Counted from the first letter of the stretch, positions 19,625 to 29,767 are shown. The stretch is DNA of 64,000 nt from Verrucomicrobiales bacterium (GCA_002698785.1 PAAG01000049.1:62001-126000), one strand, 5' to 3'. The notes: generated by a model not told the origin, from the sequence alone. Numbers and translations are program-made.

Positions 19625-20023
19625 ATGGAGAACCAAGGTTTTATTTGTTCGATTTCGGATGAACCCATCACATCCGTGGAAAATTCGTTCGCTCCGTCAA
19701 CGACTCACGGCGCAGATATTCGCTTCCACGGAGTTGTGCGAGACAGGGAAGATGGTCGACTGATCTCTGGCATTGACTACTCGCAGTACGAGAAAATGGC
19801 ACTCCGGGAACTCGAAAAAATCGGAGAAGCGATGACATCCGAGTTTCCCGATCACCTGGCTCACGTTCACCACAAGGTAGGTTTTGTAGCTGCCGGTGAA
19901 GCCTCTCTGCTCATACGGATCCAAACGGCACATAGCGCAGAGGCCTTCGAACGGTGCCTAGAATACCTGAAGCGCATCAAAACGACGGTGCCTATCTGGA
20001 AGAAACCAATCTTCGTGGAATAG
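19625..20023 (+). CDS. moaE: MoaE-like molybdopterin synthase large subunit
   Basis: About 132 residues from ATG 19625 (a GTG at 19607 is also open). Family features: ADIRFHGVVRD, DYSQYEKMA, a histidine-rich VHHKVGFVAAGEASLLIRI, and LKRIKTTVPIWKKP, which holds the lysines used for sulfur transfer. It would convert precursor Z to molybdopterin with the MoaD small subunit. The glutamate that normally follows WKKE is a proline, and the protein ends soon after. No other moa, mog or molybdenum gene is in the window. Ends 6 bases from the convergent dgt gene. Confidence 0.8.
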   Translation: MENQGFICSISDEPITSVENSFAPSTTHGADIRFHGVVRDREDGRLISGIDYSQYEKMALRELEKIGEAMTSEFPDHLAHVHHKVGFVAAGEASLLIRIQTAHSAEAFERCLEYLKRIKTTVPIWKKPIFVE

Positions 20024-20029
20024 CCATCC

Positions 20030-21304
20030 CTACACGAGATCCACTATCGAACCAAAATCAGCGTCAAAGAGTCGCTTGTAGGTCCTGCTGGCGATACCAT
20101 CCGTCATTTTTGCGAGCACATCGCACACGATACGGGCTCGGCCCGATTCATCCCACTGTTCAGAAATGAGCGATTCCTCTTCTTCGGAGAGAAGGTGAAA
20201 CTGATCGACTCCCTTTTGTGGAGATCTGATGTATTGCTCGGTGAATACTTCGAATAATCGGGAAAGAATGAAATCCGACTTCCGATCCAGCTGCTGCAAT
20301 TGACGACTCTTGAAGACGAGATCGAGCGATAGCCGCTTGTAAATCTGACAAATGGTATCGATGGCGGGATCGATCGTGAGTCGGTAGGAATGCCGGGCGG
20401 TGAGGTCACTCAAAAAACCGGTGCATTCTTCCAAGTCTACCGCTCCGATAAATGAGCCGATTTTTTTTCCGATCGTTGACTCAACCCGTCCGCGTTTGAT
20501 CGCGTCGAGGATTTCGCTCAACGCTCTCCCCTCCTCATCACTGCAGTCGTTCACTTCTGCCCAGCGTTCGATCTTGTCTGTGGTAATGAACCCGGCCTGA
20601 ATCCCATCAGCTATATCATTCAGCGAATAGGCGGTGTCATCTGCCCAATCCATGATCTGACACTCGATAGAACGAAATTTGTTCCTGACTTTTCCGGGGG
20701 TAAGTTCGTCAGGGAACTCCGACGAGCCAGTGACGAAATCGAGCACATGTGCCTGATCCGCGTAGAGAAAGTGGTTCTTCTGGTCCGGCACTTCGCCAAA
20801 AAGGGTTTTGTACTTCAGCACACCGTCGATCAGGGCACGAGTGGGGTTCATCCCTCGCTCAGGACCGAACAGGATCCTGCACAGGATTCGCAGCGTCTGA
20901 GCATTGCCCTCGAATCCCCCAAACTCGACCATCAGTTTGTGAAGAGTTCTTTCTCCCGTGTGCCCAAATGGCGGATGCCCGATATCGTGAGAAAGACATG
21001 CAGCTTCCACTAAATCTGCATCAATTTCATACCCGGGCCGAAGGTAGGTCGAGACCTGATTGATGCGGTTGCAGATACTTCTACCAATCTGAGCGACCTC
21101 AATCGAGTGGGTCAGCCGGGTACGGTAGAAATCGTACTCTCCACTGAAGAATACCTGCGTCTTGTTCTGTAGGCGACGAAACGCAGAAGTGTGAATGATC
21201 CGATCCCGATCGATCTGAAATGGAGTCCGATATTCGCCTGGAATCGCCTTTGCTTCTCCATCAATTCGCTCCAGATCGAATCGGCCATAAAACTCGTTCT
21301 CCAT
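20030..21304 (-). CDS. dgt: deoxyguanosinetriphosphate triphosphohydrolase (HD family)
   Basis: 424 residues. HD-domain metal site: RLTHSIEVAQIGRS (first histidine), CLSHDIGHPPFGHTGE (HD pair) and DWADDTAYSLND (last aspartate). The opening RTPFQIDRDRIIHTSAFRRLQNKTQVF is typical of bacterial dGTPase-like enzymes. It splits dNTP to nucleoside and triphosphate, tuning nucleotide pools; some relatives restrict phage, which cannot be inferred here. Divergent from the Ser/Thr kinase gene across 169 AT-rich bases. Confidence 0.93.
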   Translation of the reverse strand: MENEFYGRFDLERIDGEAKAIPGEYRTPFQIDRDRIIHTSAFRRLQNKTQVFFSGEYDFYRTRLTHSIEVAQIGRSICNRINQVSTYLRPGYEIDADLVEAACLSHDIGHPPFGHTGERTLHKLMVEFGGFEGNAQTLRILCRILFGPERGMNPTRALIDGVLKYKTLFGEVPDQKNHFLYADQAHVLDFVTGSSEFPDELTPGKVRNKFRSIECQIMDWADDTAYSLNDIADGIQAGFITTDKIERWAEVNDCSDEEGRALSEILDAIKRGRVESTIGKKIGSFIGAVDLEECTGFLSDLTARHSYRLTIDPAIDTICQIYKRLSLDLVFKSRQLQQLDRKSDFILSRLFEVFTEQYIRSPQKGVDQFHLLSEEEESLISEQWDESGRARIVCDVLAKMTDGIASRTYKRLFDADFGSIVDLV

Positions 21305-21473
21305 CGATAATTAATAACTCAGCAAACACATTCTCGCGTTTGCACCAACGAACAACTCCGATCTACAGGCGCTTGCAGCAAATGCCAAACCACAAATTTA
21401 CAATCTAGTTTTAATTAAATATTTTGAAAATTATAAAAAATATGTTAAGTTTTCGCATCTTTTCCTTTCTCAT

Positions 21474-23549
21474 ATGTCTGAGCGGTACCAGATCAAAGGC
21501 AGAATCGGACGCGGCGGTATCGGCGCGGTCTATGAGGCTTTTGACCGTCGACTGGAAAGAGACGTGGCTATCAAGCGACTCCTTCCCATCGAAAGTACGC
21601 ATCTAAACGATCCGGCTACCGGCACTCTGGAAAAGGAAGCGCGTGCACTCGCTAAATTTCAGCACCCCAATGTGGTTTCGATCTACGAATTCTCTGAGGA
21701 TGACGATGGTCCTTACGTGGTTTTCGAACTGGTGCGCGGCGATACCATCAAAGCGATCGTTAAGAACGTCGCCTTTTCCTACGAAGATTTCACTTCTCTG
21801 GTAGAACAAAGTCTCGATCCGCTCATCGCCGCTCAGGGGTTGAACTTGCTCCATCGAGACATCAAGCCAAGCAACATCATGATCTCCTGGCTGCCCTCCG
21901 ACCGGTTCCAGGTGAAGATTCTCGACTTTGGCCTCGCCAAATTCAGCCAGACACCATCGACCCAGACACTCGACCAGAGCGGGTCGTTTCTAGGTTCCAT
22001 CGATTACATTGCCCCGGAACAGATTGAGGTTCGTCCTTTGGATCAGCGCACCGACTTGTATTCCCTGGGCTGCGTCTTTTACTTTACCCTCACTCAACGA
22101 GCTCCCTTCACAGGCCAGTCCATTGCCGAGACAATGGACAATCACCTGAAGCACAACGTAATCGACCTCAGCCAGCTCCGTCCCGATCTGCCGAAACCAG
22201 TTTCGGACTGGGTCATGAAATTGATTTCAAGAGACCAGGAGAATCGGCCCGCTAATGCTACCGAAGCTCTCAGCCTCTTCAAAAGAGCAAGAAAGGAGAA
22301 CGCCGACGAAAGTGTCTCTACGCATGCAGCGCCCCCCGCTCACAAGCCAGAGCCATCTCCCGATCCCGTAAAGGCACCAGTTGCCAGAGTACCAGTCGCA
22401 AAAGCAAGCCCAGCTTATGAACAGCGCACTCTGGAGACGACCCGACAGCAGGTTTCCCGCTCTATCATCACCGCTCCTTACGATCCCACAACTCGCAGGA
22501 CTCGGTCGACTCGTCCAAACTCGCGCCCGGTTCCATCTTCTAGGTATAAGGTAGAGAAGAAAAATTCGCTGAAGCAAAAAATCGCGATGGGCACAGTCGC
22601 CGCCGGTCTGGTGGTTGGCGTTATCGCCACAGTTTCAATCCAATCTTACAATACGCCAGAGATCGCGGTCAAAAATGCGGGAGTAAACCTCAACTCCCCG
22701 TCCCCATCAACTCCTCCACCGAAGGCACCAAAGGAATATGTTCCGCAAGCGCTCCCACTCTCTGACCTGAACAATCACAAGCCTGAACCGGGCCCCATTT
22801 CCCAACTGCCCATCGCTGCCAGTCCGATTGCCCGTTATGCTATTGAAAACGGCATGCTCGATACTTACGGGCGACACACAAACATGCGAGGCATCTTGAT
22901 CGCCGCGCTTCAAAACAGGGCACTAGGCACTGGCGACGACCATCTCCTTCTCGCCCAGGGGCCGGGAGAAGATCGCCCCAGATACGTCAGAGGACCGGAC
23001 AGTCGTAGTTATCTTTCTTTCAAAAAAGGCACCAAACTGAAGGCCGATTCGAGTGCCGTACGAAACGATCTCATTATCGTCGATAGCCTTTCCTTTGCTT
23101 TCACGCTTCGAGTCGAACCCGGGATGTCAGGGACTGTCGGCCGTATCAATCTTCTTGGTCCCGGAGGTGACAGTGATCGCGTTAACATCCGTCTCTCCTA
23201 CTCAAGAGGAAAACTCCACCTGCATAATCAGAAAGGGAAAAGGACCGTCACCACTTCAATCGGTATCCCGCCCAACCAAGCGGCTTCCATTGCCGTCTCC
23301 TGGGATGCGGAAAAAGGAAAAATGTCTCTCGCACGCAAGTTTGATAATGGAAACGAGCAGACGAGCCGAATAGTGAATACTGTGCAACGAGGTAAGCACA
23401 CACTCGATAGCTACGAATTTGGTTTCCTCGCTTCCCCCAATGGACCAGCAGCTTCTAAAACGGTCTTCATCGGCGACGAAATCGTGCTTTTCCGAGGACT
23501 CGTCGAGAACTCTGATCGAGTTCCCCTTCTGACGTACCTTCTGGATTAG
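21474..23549 (+). CDS. membrane Ser/Thr protein kinase with extracellular LamG-like domain
   Basis: 691 residues. Hanks-type kinase domain (about 1-275): glycine loop [13 protein letters not shown], lysine in VAIKRL, catalytic [13 protein letters not shown] (LDFGLAK) and the APE-equivalent YIAPEQIE. A proline- and arginine-rich linker (about 280-370) leads to one membrane helix (about 372-391, [14 protein letters not shown]). The outside part ends in a concanavalin/LamG-like beta sandwich (about 520-690, [14 protein letters not shown]). Inferred: a receptor kinase sensing a glycan or surface ligand. An FHA-domain membrane protein at 52002-52535 is a possible phospho-threonine reader. Upstream is very AT-rich, likely a promoter. 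Confidence 0.92.
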   Translation: MSERYQIKGRIGRGGIGAVYEAFDRRLERDVAIKRLLPIESTHLNDPATGTLEKEARALAKFQHPNVVSIYEFSEDDDGPYVVFELVRGDTIKAIVKNVAFSYEDFTSLVEQSLDPLIAAQGLNLLHRDIKPSNIMISWLPSDRFQVKILDFGLAKFSQTPSTQTLDQSGSFLGSIDYIAPEQIEVRPLDQRTDLYSLGCVFYFTLTQRAPFTGQSIAETMDNHLKHNVIDLSQLRPDLPKPVSDWVMKLISRDQENRPANATEALSLFKRARKENADESVSTHAAPPAHKPEPSPDPVKAPVARVPVAKASPAYEQRTLETTRQQVSRSIITAPYDPTTRRTRSTRPNSRPVPSSRYKVEKKNSLKQKIAMGTVAAGLVVGVIATVSIQSYNTPEIAVKNAGVNLNSPSPSTPPPKAPKEYVPQALPLSDLNNHKPEPGPISQLPIAASPIARYAIENGMLDTYGRHTNMRGILIAALQNRALGTGDDHLLLAQGPGEDRPRYVRGPDSRSYLSFKKGTKLKADSSAVRNDLIIVDSLSFAFTLRVEPGMSGTVGRINLLGPGGDSDRVNIRLSYSRGKLHLHNQKGKRTVTTSIGIPPNQAASIAVSWDAEKGKMSLARKFDNGNEQTSRIVNTVQRGKHTLDSYEFGFLASPNGPAASKTVFIGDEIVLFRGLVENSDRVPLLTYLLD

Positions 23550-23640
23550 GCTTGCTGATTGAGGCCGGAAGCCTGTCATTTCCGATTGCACAACGGCAGT
23601 TCTCCATGTTTGAGTTGCGGCGCTCATCCGTCTAACTCGT

Positions 23641-24105
23641 ATGCCTTTTCAACCACTGCCGGATAATACTCCAGGAAAACCCGCGTCTTTTGATCTGGGG
23701 ATTCTTGTCATCCGGTTGATTACCGCGTTTGCATTCATTTACTACGAATTGGCCTCAGAACTCAGGAATGCGGTGCAATATGTGTGGGAGCAAAGCGAAT
23801 GGTCGCTCATCGATCAGTTCGCGGAGAAAGGCTTACCTCTCCCCAATGTCCTGAGCGTGGTCTTTGTCGCCCTGATAACAGTTGCTCTTCTCGGGGTAGC
23901 CATAGGCATCTTTTCCCGAATCAACGGCATTCTTCTGACACTCGCTACCGGTGTACTGCTCTTGGTCCCCATCGATTTCGGCGCCGCACCTACACCGCAA
24001 ACACTGGTTCTGTTCCTTGGAATTTTCCTTGGCATCGCTCTCGGCGGAGCCGGTAAGATCTCGCTCGACTTCATTCTCGCAGGAAGAAAGGCAAAAAGGA
24101 AGTAA
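23641..24105 (+). CDS. DoxX-like integral membrane protein
   Basis: 154 residues with four hydrophobic segments (about 20-40, 70-95, 100-120, 122-140) and the DoxX pattern LVIRLITAFAFIYYEL. Small DoxX proteins are inner-membrane proteins, some linked to thiosulfate oxidation or membrane redox balance; substrate unknown. Short basic C-terminus (GRKAKRK) in the cytoplasm. Lies between the kinase (91 bases upstream) and the helicase (80 bases downstream), all in one direction. Confidence 0.78.
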   Translation: MPFQPLPDNTPGKPASFDLGILVIRLITAFAFIYYELASELRNAVQYVWEQSEWSLIDQFAEKGLPLPNVLSVVFVALITVALLGVAIGIFSRINGILLTLATGVLLLVPIDFGAAPTPQTLVLFLGIFLGIALGGAGKISLDFILAGRKAKRK

Positions 24106-24185
24106 CCCGCGAAGATTCCAGAATGCGCAGGAAATCGCGGAGATTTTCCCCTTGAAACGTAGGGAGTAAGCCTCGTTTATCGGGG

Positions 24186-25382
24186 ATGCCATCATTTGCA
24201 GAACTAGGATTGTCCGGTCCCGTACTTCGCGCCGTTACCAAAGCGAATTACGAAGAACCGACCCCCATTCAGGCCCAGGCGATCCCGGAGGCGTTGAACG
24301 GTCGCGACATTGTCGGCGCCTCTCAGACAGGAACCGGAAAAACCGCTGCGTTTTCCCTTCCCATTATTTGCCGGATGGGTCTTTCGACTCGCCCGCAATG
24401 CCTCATTCTTGAACCAACCCGCGAGCTTGCCGCCCAAGTGGAAGATCAACTGAACCTTTTCGCCTACTACAAGGCGCTCAACGTTGTGCTTCTTCACGGA
24501 GGAGTTGGCTACGGTCACCAGATCGAGGGACTCGCGAACAAACCAGACGTAATCATCGCAACTCCAGGCCGCCTTCTCGATCATCTTGAAAAAGGCAATA
24601 TCGACCTCAGTGAGATGAAGTTTCTCGTTCTCGACGAAGTGGACCGCATGCTGGACATGGGCTTCCTGCCAGATGTGAAGCGAATCATCGATCAATGTCC
24701 GAAAGAGCGGCAGACACTTTTCTTTTCCGCCACCATGCCTGGCGCAATTCAAACCCTGGCAAACTGGGCTCTGAAAGATCCCGTGGAAGTAGAGATCGGT
24801 GAACGCCGTTCACCTGCCGAGACCGTAACCCACGCTTTCTTTCCTGTGGGAATGGATCAAAGAGACGACCTCATTCTCAAGCTCGTGGAAAAGACCGGCT
24901 TCGAAAGCATGATGATTTTTACGAGGACCAAGAAGGAAGCCGACGCACTTCTTGCTCGTCTCAAGGAAATTGAAGGAACGCAGCCCACCGCACTTCACTC
25001 CGACATCAAGCAAAGCGACCGAACCAAAGCATTGCAGGGATTCCGCGACGGGACTTTCAACATTATCGTGGCCACTGATATCGCGGCTAGAGGTCTCGAC
25101 ATTTCCGGAGTCACCCACGTCATCAATTACCGGGTTCCGGAGAATCCTGAAGACTACGTGCACCGAATTGGACGGACGGGCCGAGCCCAGCAGGAAGGGG
25201 ACGCATTCACCATTCTCACCGCCGACGAGCTCGAACAAGCCGCCGCGGTAGAGCACTACATCGACCAGAAGATTGAGCGGAAGAAACTCGAAGACTTCGA
25301 CTACAACTACACCGCTCTCCTCGACGACAAACCGGCCAAGCCGCGCCGCAGGCCTTCCGCCCCGAAAAGACGCCGTCGTTAA
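24186..25382 (+). CDS. DEAD-box RNA helicase (RhlE-like)
   Basis: 398 residues. All DEAD-box motifs are visible: Q motif (YEEPTPIQAQAIPEAL), motif I ASQTGTGKT, Ia PTRELAAQ, II written DEVD (VLDEVDRMLDMGF) rather than DEAD, III SATMP, IV-VI including ATDIAARGLD and HRIGRTGRA. It ends in a basic tail (PRRRPSAPKRRRR) usual in RhlE types, for RNA binding. DEVD in motif II still supplies the acidic pair. Probably remodels structured RNA or ribosome assembly intermediates. Confidence 0.95.
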   Translation: MPSFAELGLSGPVLRAVTKANYEEPTPIQAQAIPEALNGRDIVGASQTGTGKTAAFSLPIICRMGLSTRPQCLILEPTRELAAQVEDQLNLFAYYKALNVVLLHGGVGYGHQIEGLANKPDVIIATPGRLLDHLEKGNIDLSEMKFLVLDEVDRMLDMGFLPDVKRIIDQCPKERQTLFFSATMPGAIQTLANWALKDPVEVEIGERRSPAETVTHAFFPVGMDQRDDLILKLVEKTGFESMMIFTRTKKEADALLARLKEIEGTQPTALHSDIKQSDRTKALQGFRDGTFNIIVATDIAARGLDISGVTHVINYRVPENPEDYVHRIGRTGRAQQEGDAFTILTADELEQAAAVEHYIDQKIERKKLEDFDYNYTALLDDKPAKPRRRPSAPKRRRR

Positions 25383-25406
25383 CATAGCTCTTCCTGACAA
25401 ATCCCC

Positions 25407-26225
25407 ATGAAATACGCCGTCTGTAACGAGACCTTCCAGGATTGGCCTTTTGAAAAGGCATTTCAGTATGCCCGCGAAGTTGGCTACACCGGTATCGAGA
25501 TCGCTCCTTTTACCCTCGCTCAATTCGCCACTGAAGTGACTCCCGAGCAACGCGCCACGGTGAAGCAGCAGATCAAAGATGCTGACCTGGAATGCGTTGG
25601 CCTCCACTGGCTGCTGGCAAAGACAGAAGGATTTTACCTCACCACCCCGGACGAAGCTGTGCGGAAAAAGACTGGTGACTACCTCGCAGATCTCGCGCGC
25701 CTTTGCCGCGATCTCGATGGTAGCATCATGGTCCTTGGATCACCCCAGCAGCGCAATCTCCTTCCGGGCGTCAGCCACGAGCAGGGAATGGAATTTGCCG
25801 CCGAAGTGATTAAGCAGGCCATGCCTGTGCTGGAGGACTGCGGCGTTACTCTCGCTCTTGAACCACTGGGCCCCGGTGAAGGCGACTTTCTCAATACAGC
25901 CGAACTCGGCATCGAGCTCGCGAAGATGGTCGACTCACCGAACTGCAAACTGCACCTCGACGTGAAAGCCATGTCCAGCGAAGAAAAGCCCATCGCCGAC
26001 ATCATTCGCGACAGCAAAGACTGGACCGCTCACTTTCATGCGAACGATCCGAACCTGCTCGGCCCAGGAATGGGCGAAGTAGAATTCGATCCCATCTTCG
26101 CTGCACTGAAAGAAACCGAATACGACGGCTGGGTCAGCGTCGAGGTTTTCAACTACGAGCCTGGCATTGAGACGATCTGCGAAAGCAGTATGCGGTATAT
26201 GCGTGAGGTGGAGGCGCGAGTGTAG
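25407..26225 (+). CDS. sugar phosphate isomerase/epimerase (xylose-isomerase-like TIM barrel)
   Basis: 272 residues, no signal peptide. AP-endonuclease-2/xylose isomerase-like barrel with metal residues in LALEPLGPGEG, LHLDVKAMSS, HFHANDPN and VSVEVFNYEPG. The family includes tagatose/psicose epimerases and inosose isomerases; substrate undetermined. It starts 24 bases after the helicase stop, but a functional link is unlikely. A second, distinct member of the family is at 46993-47829. Confidence 0.88.
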   Translation: MKYAVCNETFQDWPFEKAFQYAREVGYTGIEIAPFTLAQFATEVTPEQRATVKQQIKDADLECVGLHWLLAKTEGFYLTTPDEAVRKKTGDYLADLARLCRDLDGSIMVLGSPQQRNLLPGVSHEQGMEFAAEVIKQAMPVLEDCGVTLALEPLGPGEGDFLNTAELGIELAKMVDSPNCKLHLDVKAMSSEEKPIADIIRDSKDWTAHFHANDPNLLGPGMGEVEFDPIFAALKETEYDGWVSVEVFNYEPGIETICESSMRYMREVEARV

Positions 26226-26234
26226 GGAGATGGA

Positions 26235-29183
26235 TCAGCTTGCGGACTTGTTTGCAGATTTCCATTGATCTACGATTTCTTTCGGAATGCCAATGGCTTT
26301 GTCGATCTGTCGCGCTTTGTTGAAGTCTGTTTCGCGAAGATATGCCGTGCTTAGGTCTGCTCCACGGAGGTTTGCACCAATGAGTTTAGCCCCGCTAAGG
26401 ATTGCTCCACGGAGGTTTGCTCTACCGAGGTCTGCTCCACTGAGATCTGCGTCTGTGAGGTTTGCTCTGATCAGGTTTGCGTCGACGAGGTATGTGCGAC
26501 TGAGGTCCGCTTCAATGAGTTTTGCTTCGCGGAGATTTGCTCCCAGGAGTCGAGCCCGGCTGAGATTCGCTCCGACGAGGTTAACCCTACCAGTGAAGTT
26601 TGCTCTAGGGAGGTTTGCTTTCAGTAACTGTGCTCCACAGAGATTTGCTTCGCGGAAATATGCTCCGTAAAGGTTCGCACCCGAAAGGTTGGCTCGAACA
26701 AAGGTGGTCAGACCGAAAATCTCCAATTGCATTCTTTCTCCCGAAAGGTCAATACCGTCCATAAATGCCTTAAACAACCGCTCTCCGTCCGGGCGCCTCC
26801 CAACCGCGTCGATCCTACCAATAATCGATCTCATAAATCGATCTTTTCCACCTGGTCGGAATCGACAAAATTTTTCATCTTGCGACCAGGATTGATATGT
26901 ATGACCCACTCGATCAGTTGGCAGCTCTTTTGAAACATTACGTAATTCCCAATGCACCAAAGCCGTTAATTGCATCAGCGCATCACCCAAGTGCCCGTCT
27001 AACGTCGTACTGCGCATTGGAATCGCATCGCTGGTCAACGGATGACTCCACTGCATAAGTTCATCGATATAGGGCAACTGAAATCTCTCGATCCGAAGTC
27101 GTTTCTCCCGAGGCATTCGCAAATGCACCCCCTCCGCCCACCATCCATACACTTCTGCCAATAAATCCCTAAGGCCTATCCAGCGCTCCGGATCTTCTTG
27201 AATGTCCGATTGCAACAACCAGAAAAGATTTCGCCTCTCTTCAGGCTTCTGCCATTGCGGCGCAAACAGACGAGAAAGGGAACGGGACAATCGATACTGA
27301 GCACTCCCCACCGGGAAATCTTCCCAATACTTCAGATCCGGCAGTCTTGGCGCCACGGGATTTTCCTCGGCGAATCGTTTCAAAAGCGAAAAGATCGCCT
27401 CGGCGAAAAAGTACTCGCGGAAACTCTTGTGGAGGAATTCGCAACCCAGGTCGGTTTTTCCGCCTTTAAAATAAAAATTGATCACCAGGTTCGAAAGCGG
27501 TTTCGCATCGGTACATTTCCTTACCGTTTCCTGCAAATCGCCATCGCTCTCCTCCTTCAAACGCGCGTCGAGTTCCTCGTATGTAATCGTCTCACCCTCC
27601 AGGATACTGATCATCGCCGCCGTCTGCTGTAACAGCTTTCGAAGTTCTGCTCCGGGGATGCGAGCCGCGTCTTCCAGGCCCTCTACTTCCTGCGCTTGGC
27701 CATGGTGTTCCACGGTCTGGTCGACCAGTGCCTTGTACAAGGCGGCAGGTTCCTCCAACAACTTTGAGATTGGTCCGTCGTATCCGGCGATCGTACGGAA
27801 GGTAAGCAACCCAAGCAGAGGTAAACCCATCATCTCGAAGCTCCGCAACTCGTCCGGAACCGATTCTTCGTTCCGCTTATCAAACCACTTTTCGTAGACG
27901 GATATTGCTTCGTTCGCCTTTTCCTCGGTCAGTTCCCAATGCTCGCTCGATTCCATCAACGAGCGGGAAAAATCCGTGAGTTGCTTGGGACGGAGCGGTC
28001 GCAGGGTAAGAACTCGACTGTTCGCGTGAAGGATACCAGCACTACCGACTTCGACTGAAGGACGCCCGGTCAGAACAAGTCCGATTTTCAGCCCTGGCCT
28101 CCGAAAGAAATAGTCTCTCAATTTCGGTAGCAGCACCTCCAATTGTTGTTGGTAGCTCTGCGTTCCGGTCAACGCAACCTCGTCCCATCCGTCAAGAATG
28201 AACACGTGTCGACACATTCCGGGAACACTCTCGGCTTCCTGACGAAGTAGCTCATCATTGATGAGGAAGTCCTTCAGCGACGGAGGAATATCGTCATCGG
28301 GTCCTGTGCGGACTGCACCGGACAGGATTTCCTCGATCGGATTCGATTGCAGTCGTGTCAGGGTCAAATTTCGAAAACGAATGAAAATCGGCGACAATCC
28401 ATGGGAATCCATCAGTTCCTGCGCGAGGCGAAGACTGAAACTACTCTTTCCGGCCCCCGCCGGACCTCGTACCACAATTGGTTCCTTACGAAAATCGGGA
28501 TCGAGCAGGTACTTGCAGGCCGCAGCGATCGCATTCTCCCTGCCTCCATGCTTCTCTTTCTCAGGATCGATCTTGTCCTTTTCCGGATCGGTGCGGTCGT
28601 GGGAAAGATCTCCCCAGGCCAAGTCACCGCATTCCGTTTCCTGATAAATATCGGCCAGGGTAAAGTTCTCCTGGCCGAGGGCTGGCGACGAGCGGAATTG
28701 GTATCGAACCCAGGCATGATGAAGCACCAAATAATCTTCCATGCCGATTTCGTGAGGAGGCACGACCTCCTCCAGCATCTTGATTACTTTATCCTCTATC
28801 CCCTTTTCCCCTGCCGGAAAGCTCTGCAGGCCAGTGAACGGAAGGGAAGCGAGTTCTCCACCGGAAAAATCGTCTACCAAAATCGGAATAACAGGTAATC
28901 TCGACGCAGTCGCCCGGGCTACGAGAATTTCCCACTCCCGCCGACACCAGACCGACTCATCTCGTGCCGCGCGGCTGGCAAAGATGATGGCACCCTGACA
29001 ATGGAGCAACGCCTCGTACAACTGCGCGTCCCAGGGACCCATTTCCACCGATCGCTCGTCAATGTAGGGCTCATACCCCTCCTTGCGAAGGCGTTCGACC
29101 AGAGGCTCCATCGCCTCGGCGGTCTCGGGATGCTCCCGTTTATAACTGAGAAAAATTTGAGCACCGCGACTGAATGAAGACAT
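26235..29183 (-). CDS. TIR-NACHT-pentapeptide repeat protein, candidate NLR-like immune receptor
   Basis: About 982 residues from ATG 29183 (a TTG 13 codons upstream is also open, but the ATG precedes the domain cleanly). TIR domain about 5-150 (QIFLSYKREHPETA, ERSVEMGPWDAQLYEAL, SVWCRREWE with the glutamate expected for NAD-cleaving TIRs). NACHT/STAND ATPase about 200-600, Walker A RGPAGAGKSS (about 236) and Walker B VFILDGWDE (about 326). C-terminal pentapeptide repeats about 820-960 (ANLSGANLYGAYFREANLCGAQ-type units). Known: bacterial NACHT proteins and TIR-STAND fusions defend against phage. Inferred: the pentapeptide helix senses and the TIR is the toxic effector. No companion gene; preceded by about 580 noncoding bases. 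Confidence 0.88.
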   Translation of the reverse strand: MSSFSRGAQIFLSYKREHPETAEAMEPLVERLRKEGYEPYIDERSVEMGPWDAQLYEALLHCQGAIIFASRAARDESVWCRREWEILVARATASRLPVIPILVDDFSGGELASLPFTGLQSFPAGEKGIEDKVIKMLEEVVPPHEIGMEDYLVLHHAWVRYQFRSSPALGQENFTLADIYQETECGDLAWGDLSHDRTDPEKDKIDPEKEKHGGRENAIAAACKYLLDPDFRKEPIVVRGPAGAGKSSFSLRLAQELMDSHGLSPIFIRFRNLTLTRLQSNPIEEILSGAVRTGPDDDIPPSLKDFLINDELLRQEAESVPGMCRHVFILDGWDEVALTGTQSYQQQLEVLLPKLRDYFFRRPGLKIGLVLTGRPSVEVGSAGILHANSRVLTLRPLRPKQLTDFSRSLMESSEHWELTEEKANEAISVYEKWFDKRNEESVPDELRSFEMMGLPLLGLLTFRTIAGYDGPISKLLEEPAALYKALVDQTVEHHGQAQEVEGLEDAARIPGAELRKLLQQTAAMISILEGETITYEELDARLKEESDGDLQETVRKCTDAKPLSNLVINFYFKGGKTDLGCEFLHKSFREYFFAEAIFSLLKRFAEENPVAPRLPDLKYWEDFPVGSAQYRLSRSLSRLFAPQWQKPEERRNLFWLLQSDIQEDPERWIGLRDLLAEVYGWWAEGVHLRMPREKRLRIERFQLPYIDELMQWSHPLTSDAIPMRSTTLDGHLGDALMQLTALVHWELRNVSKELPTDRVGHTYQSWSQDEKFCRFRPGGKDRFMRSIIGRIDAVGRRPDGERLFKAFMDGIDLSGERMQLEIFGLTTFVRANLSGANLYGAYFREANLCGAQLLKANLPRANFTGRVNLVGANLSRARLLGANLREAKLIEADLSRTYLVDANLIRANLTDADLSGADLGRANLRGAILSGAKLIGANLRGADLSTAYLRETDFNKARQIDKAIGIPKEIVDQWKSANKSAS

Positions 29184-29767
29184 AACGAAGAAATCCCTAG
29201 TTATATATATTTCGGTAATCAAGCTATATTCGGGCTTCCACGCATACGCCTGCCCAAATTCCTCTTCCTTCGTTGGGAAGGTTCGCCGGATTTCTCAATT
29301 CTCAAAGATCTGTAGCTCCTATCCAGAACACTCTCGACTTGGGCAAGTCTTTATGCTATTGTTAGTCTATTTCTCTCGACCGCGAAAGGCCGTTCGAAAC
29401 TTCCCGCTTATTCTAAAAAATTGTCCAACAGCCCCGCCCAAAGAGTCTCGCGGAGAGCACCGAATCTCCCTGAAATGAGGGGAGAAAGCACGAAAAGGCA
29501 TCCAAATGAGGGAAAATGACAGACTCCCATCATTTTAAAAACCAACATAACCAGCTAATAACCAACACATAGCAATGAAAACAGTGTTCTATTCGGGTCA
29601 TAAAACAGAAAACCCATCATTTCCCTTCATTGCCCATTGCGGAATCAGGTCGCTCCGGAAAGTGATCAGAGGCTGCAATTCATTTTCTGTCATTTCAGAA
29701 CTGACTTGGAATCACTGACTCGCTACTCTGCTCGAATCTTTCGAGATCGAAGCAACTTGAAGTATCA
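29184..29767. other. noncoding region between divergent TIR-NACHT and NHL genes
   Basis: About 580 bases with no credible gene. The 35 bases next to the TIR-NACHT start are AT-rich (ATATATATA) and probably promoter. A 10-base direct repeat CCCATCATTT occurs at 29526-29535 and 29613-29622, and AAATGAGGG occurs twice near 29472-29516; too short to call. No tRNA, terminator or CRISPR-like array was recognised. Confidence 0.5.

Noticed and set aside
26287-26670. Arginine/alanine/serine-rich repetitive frame on the plus strand
   Set aside because: Mirror of the pentapeptide repeats of the TIR-NACHT gene.
26300-26720. Tandem DNA repeat (GGTTTGCTC-like units)
   Set aside because: Explained by the pentapeptide code (GCNAAYCTN-type codons in the opposite strand), not a satellite or CRISPR array.
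29526-29622. Direct repeats CCCATCATTT
   Set aside because: Ten bases, two copies 87 bp apart in AT-rich noncoding DNA; expected by chance often enough.
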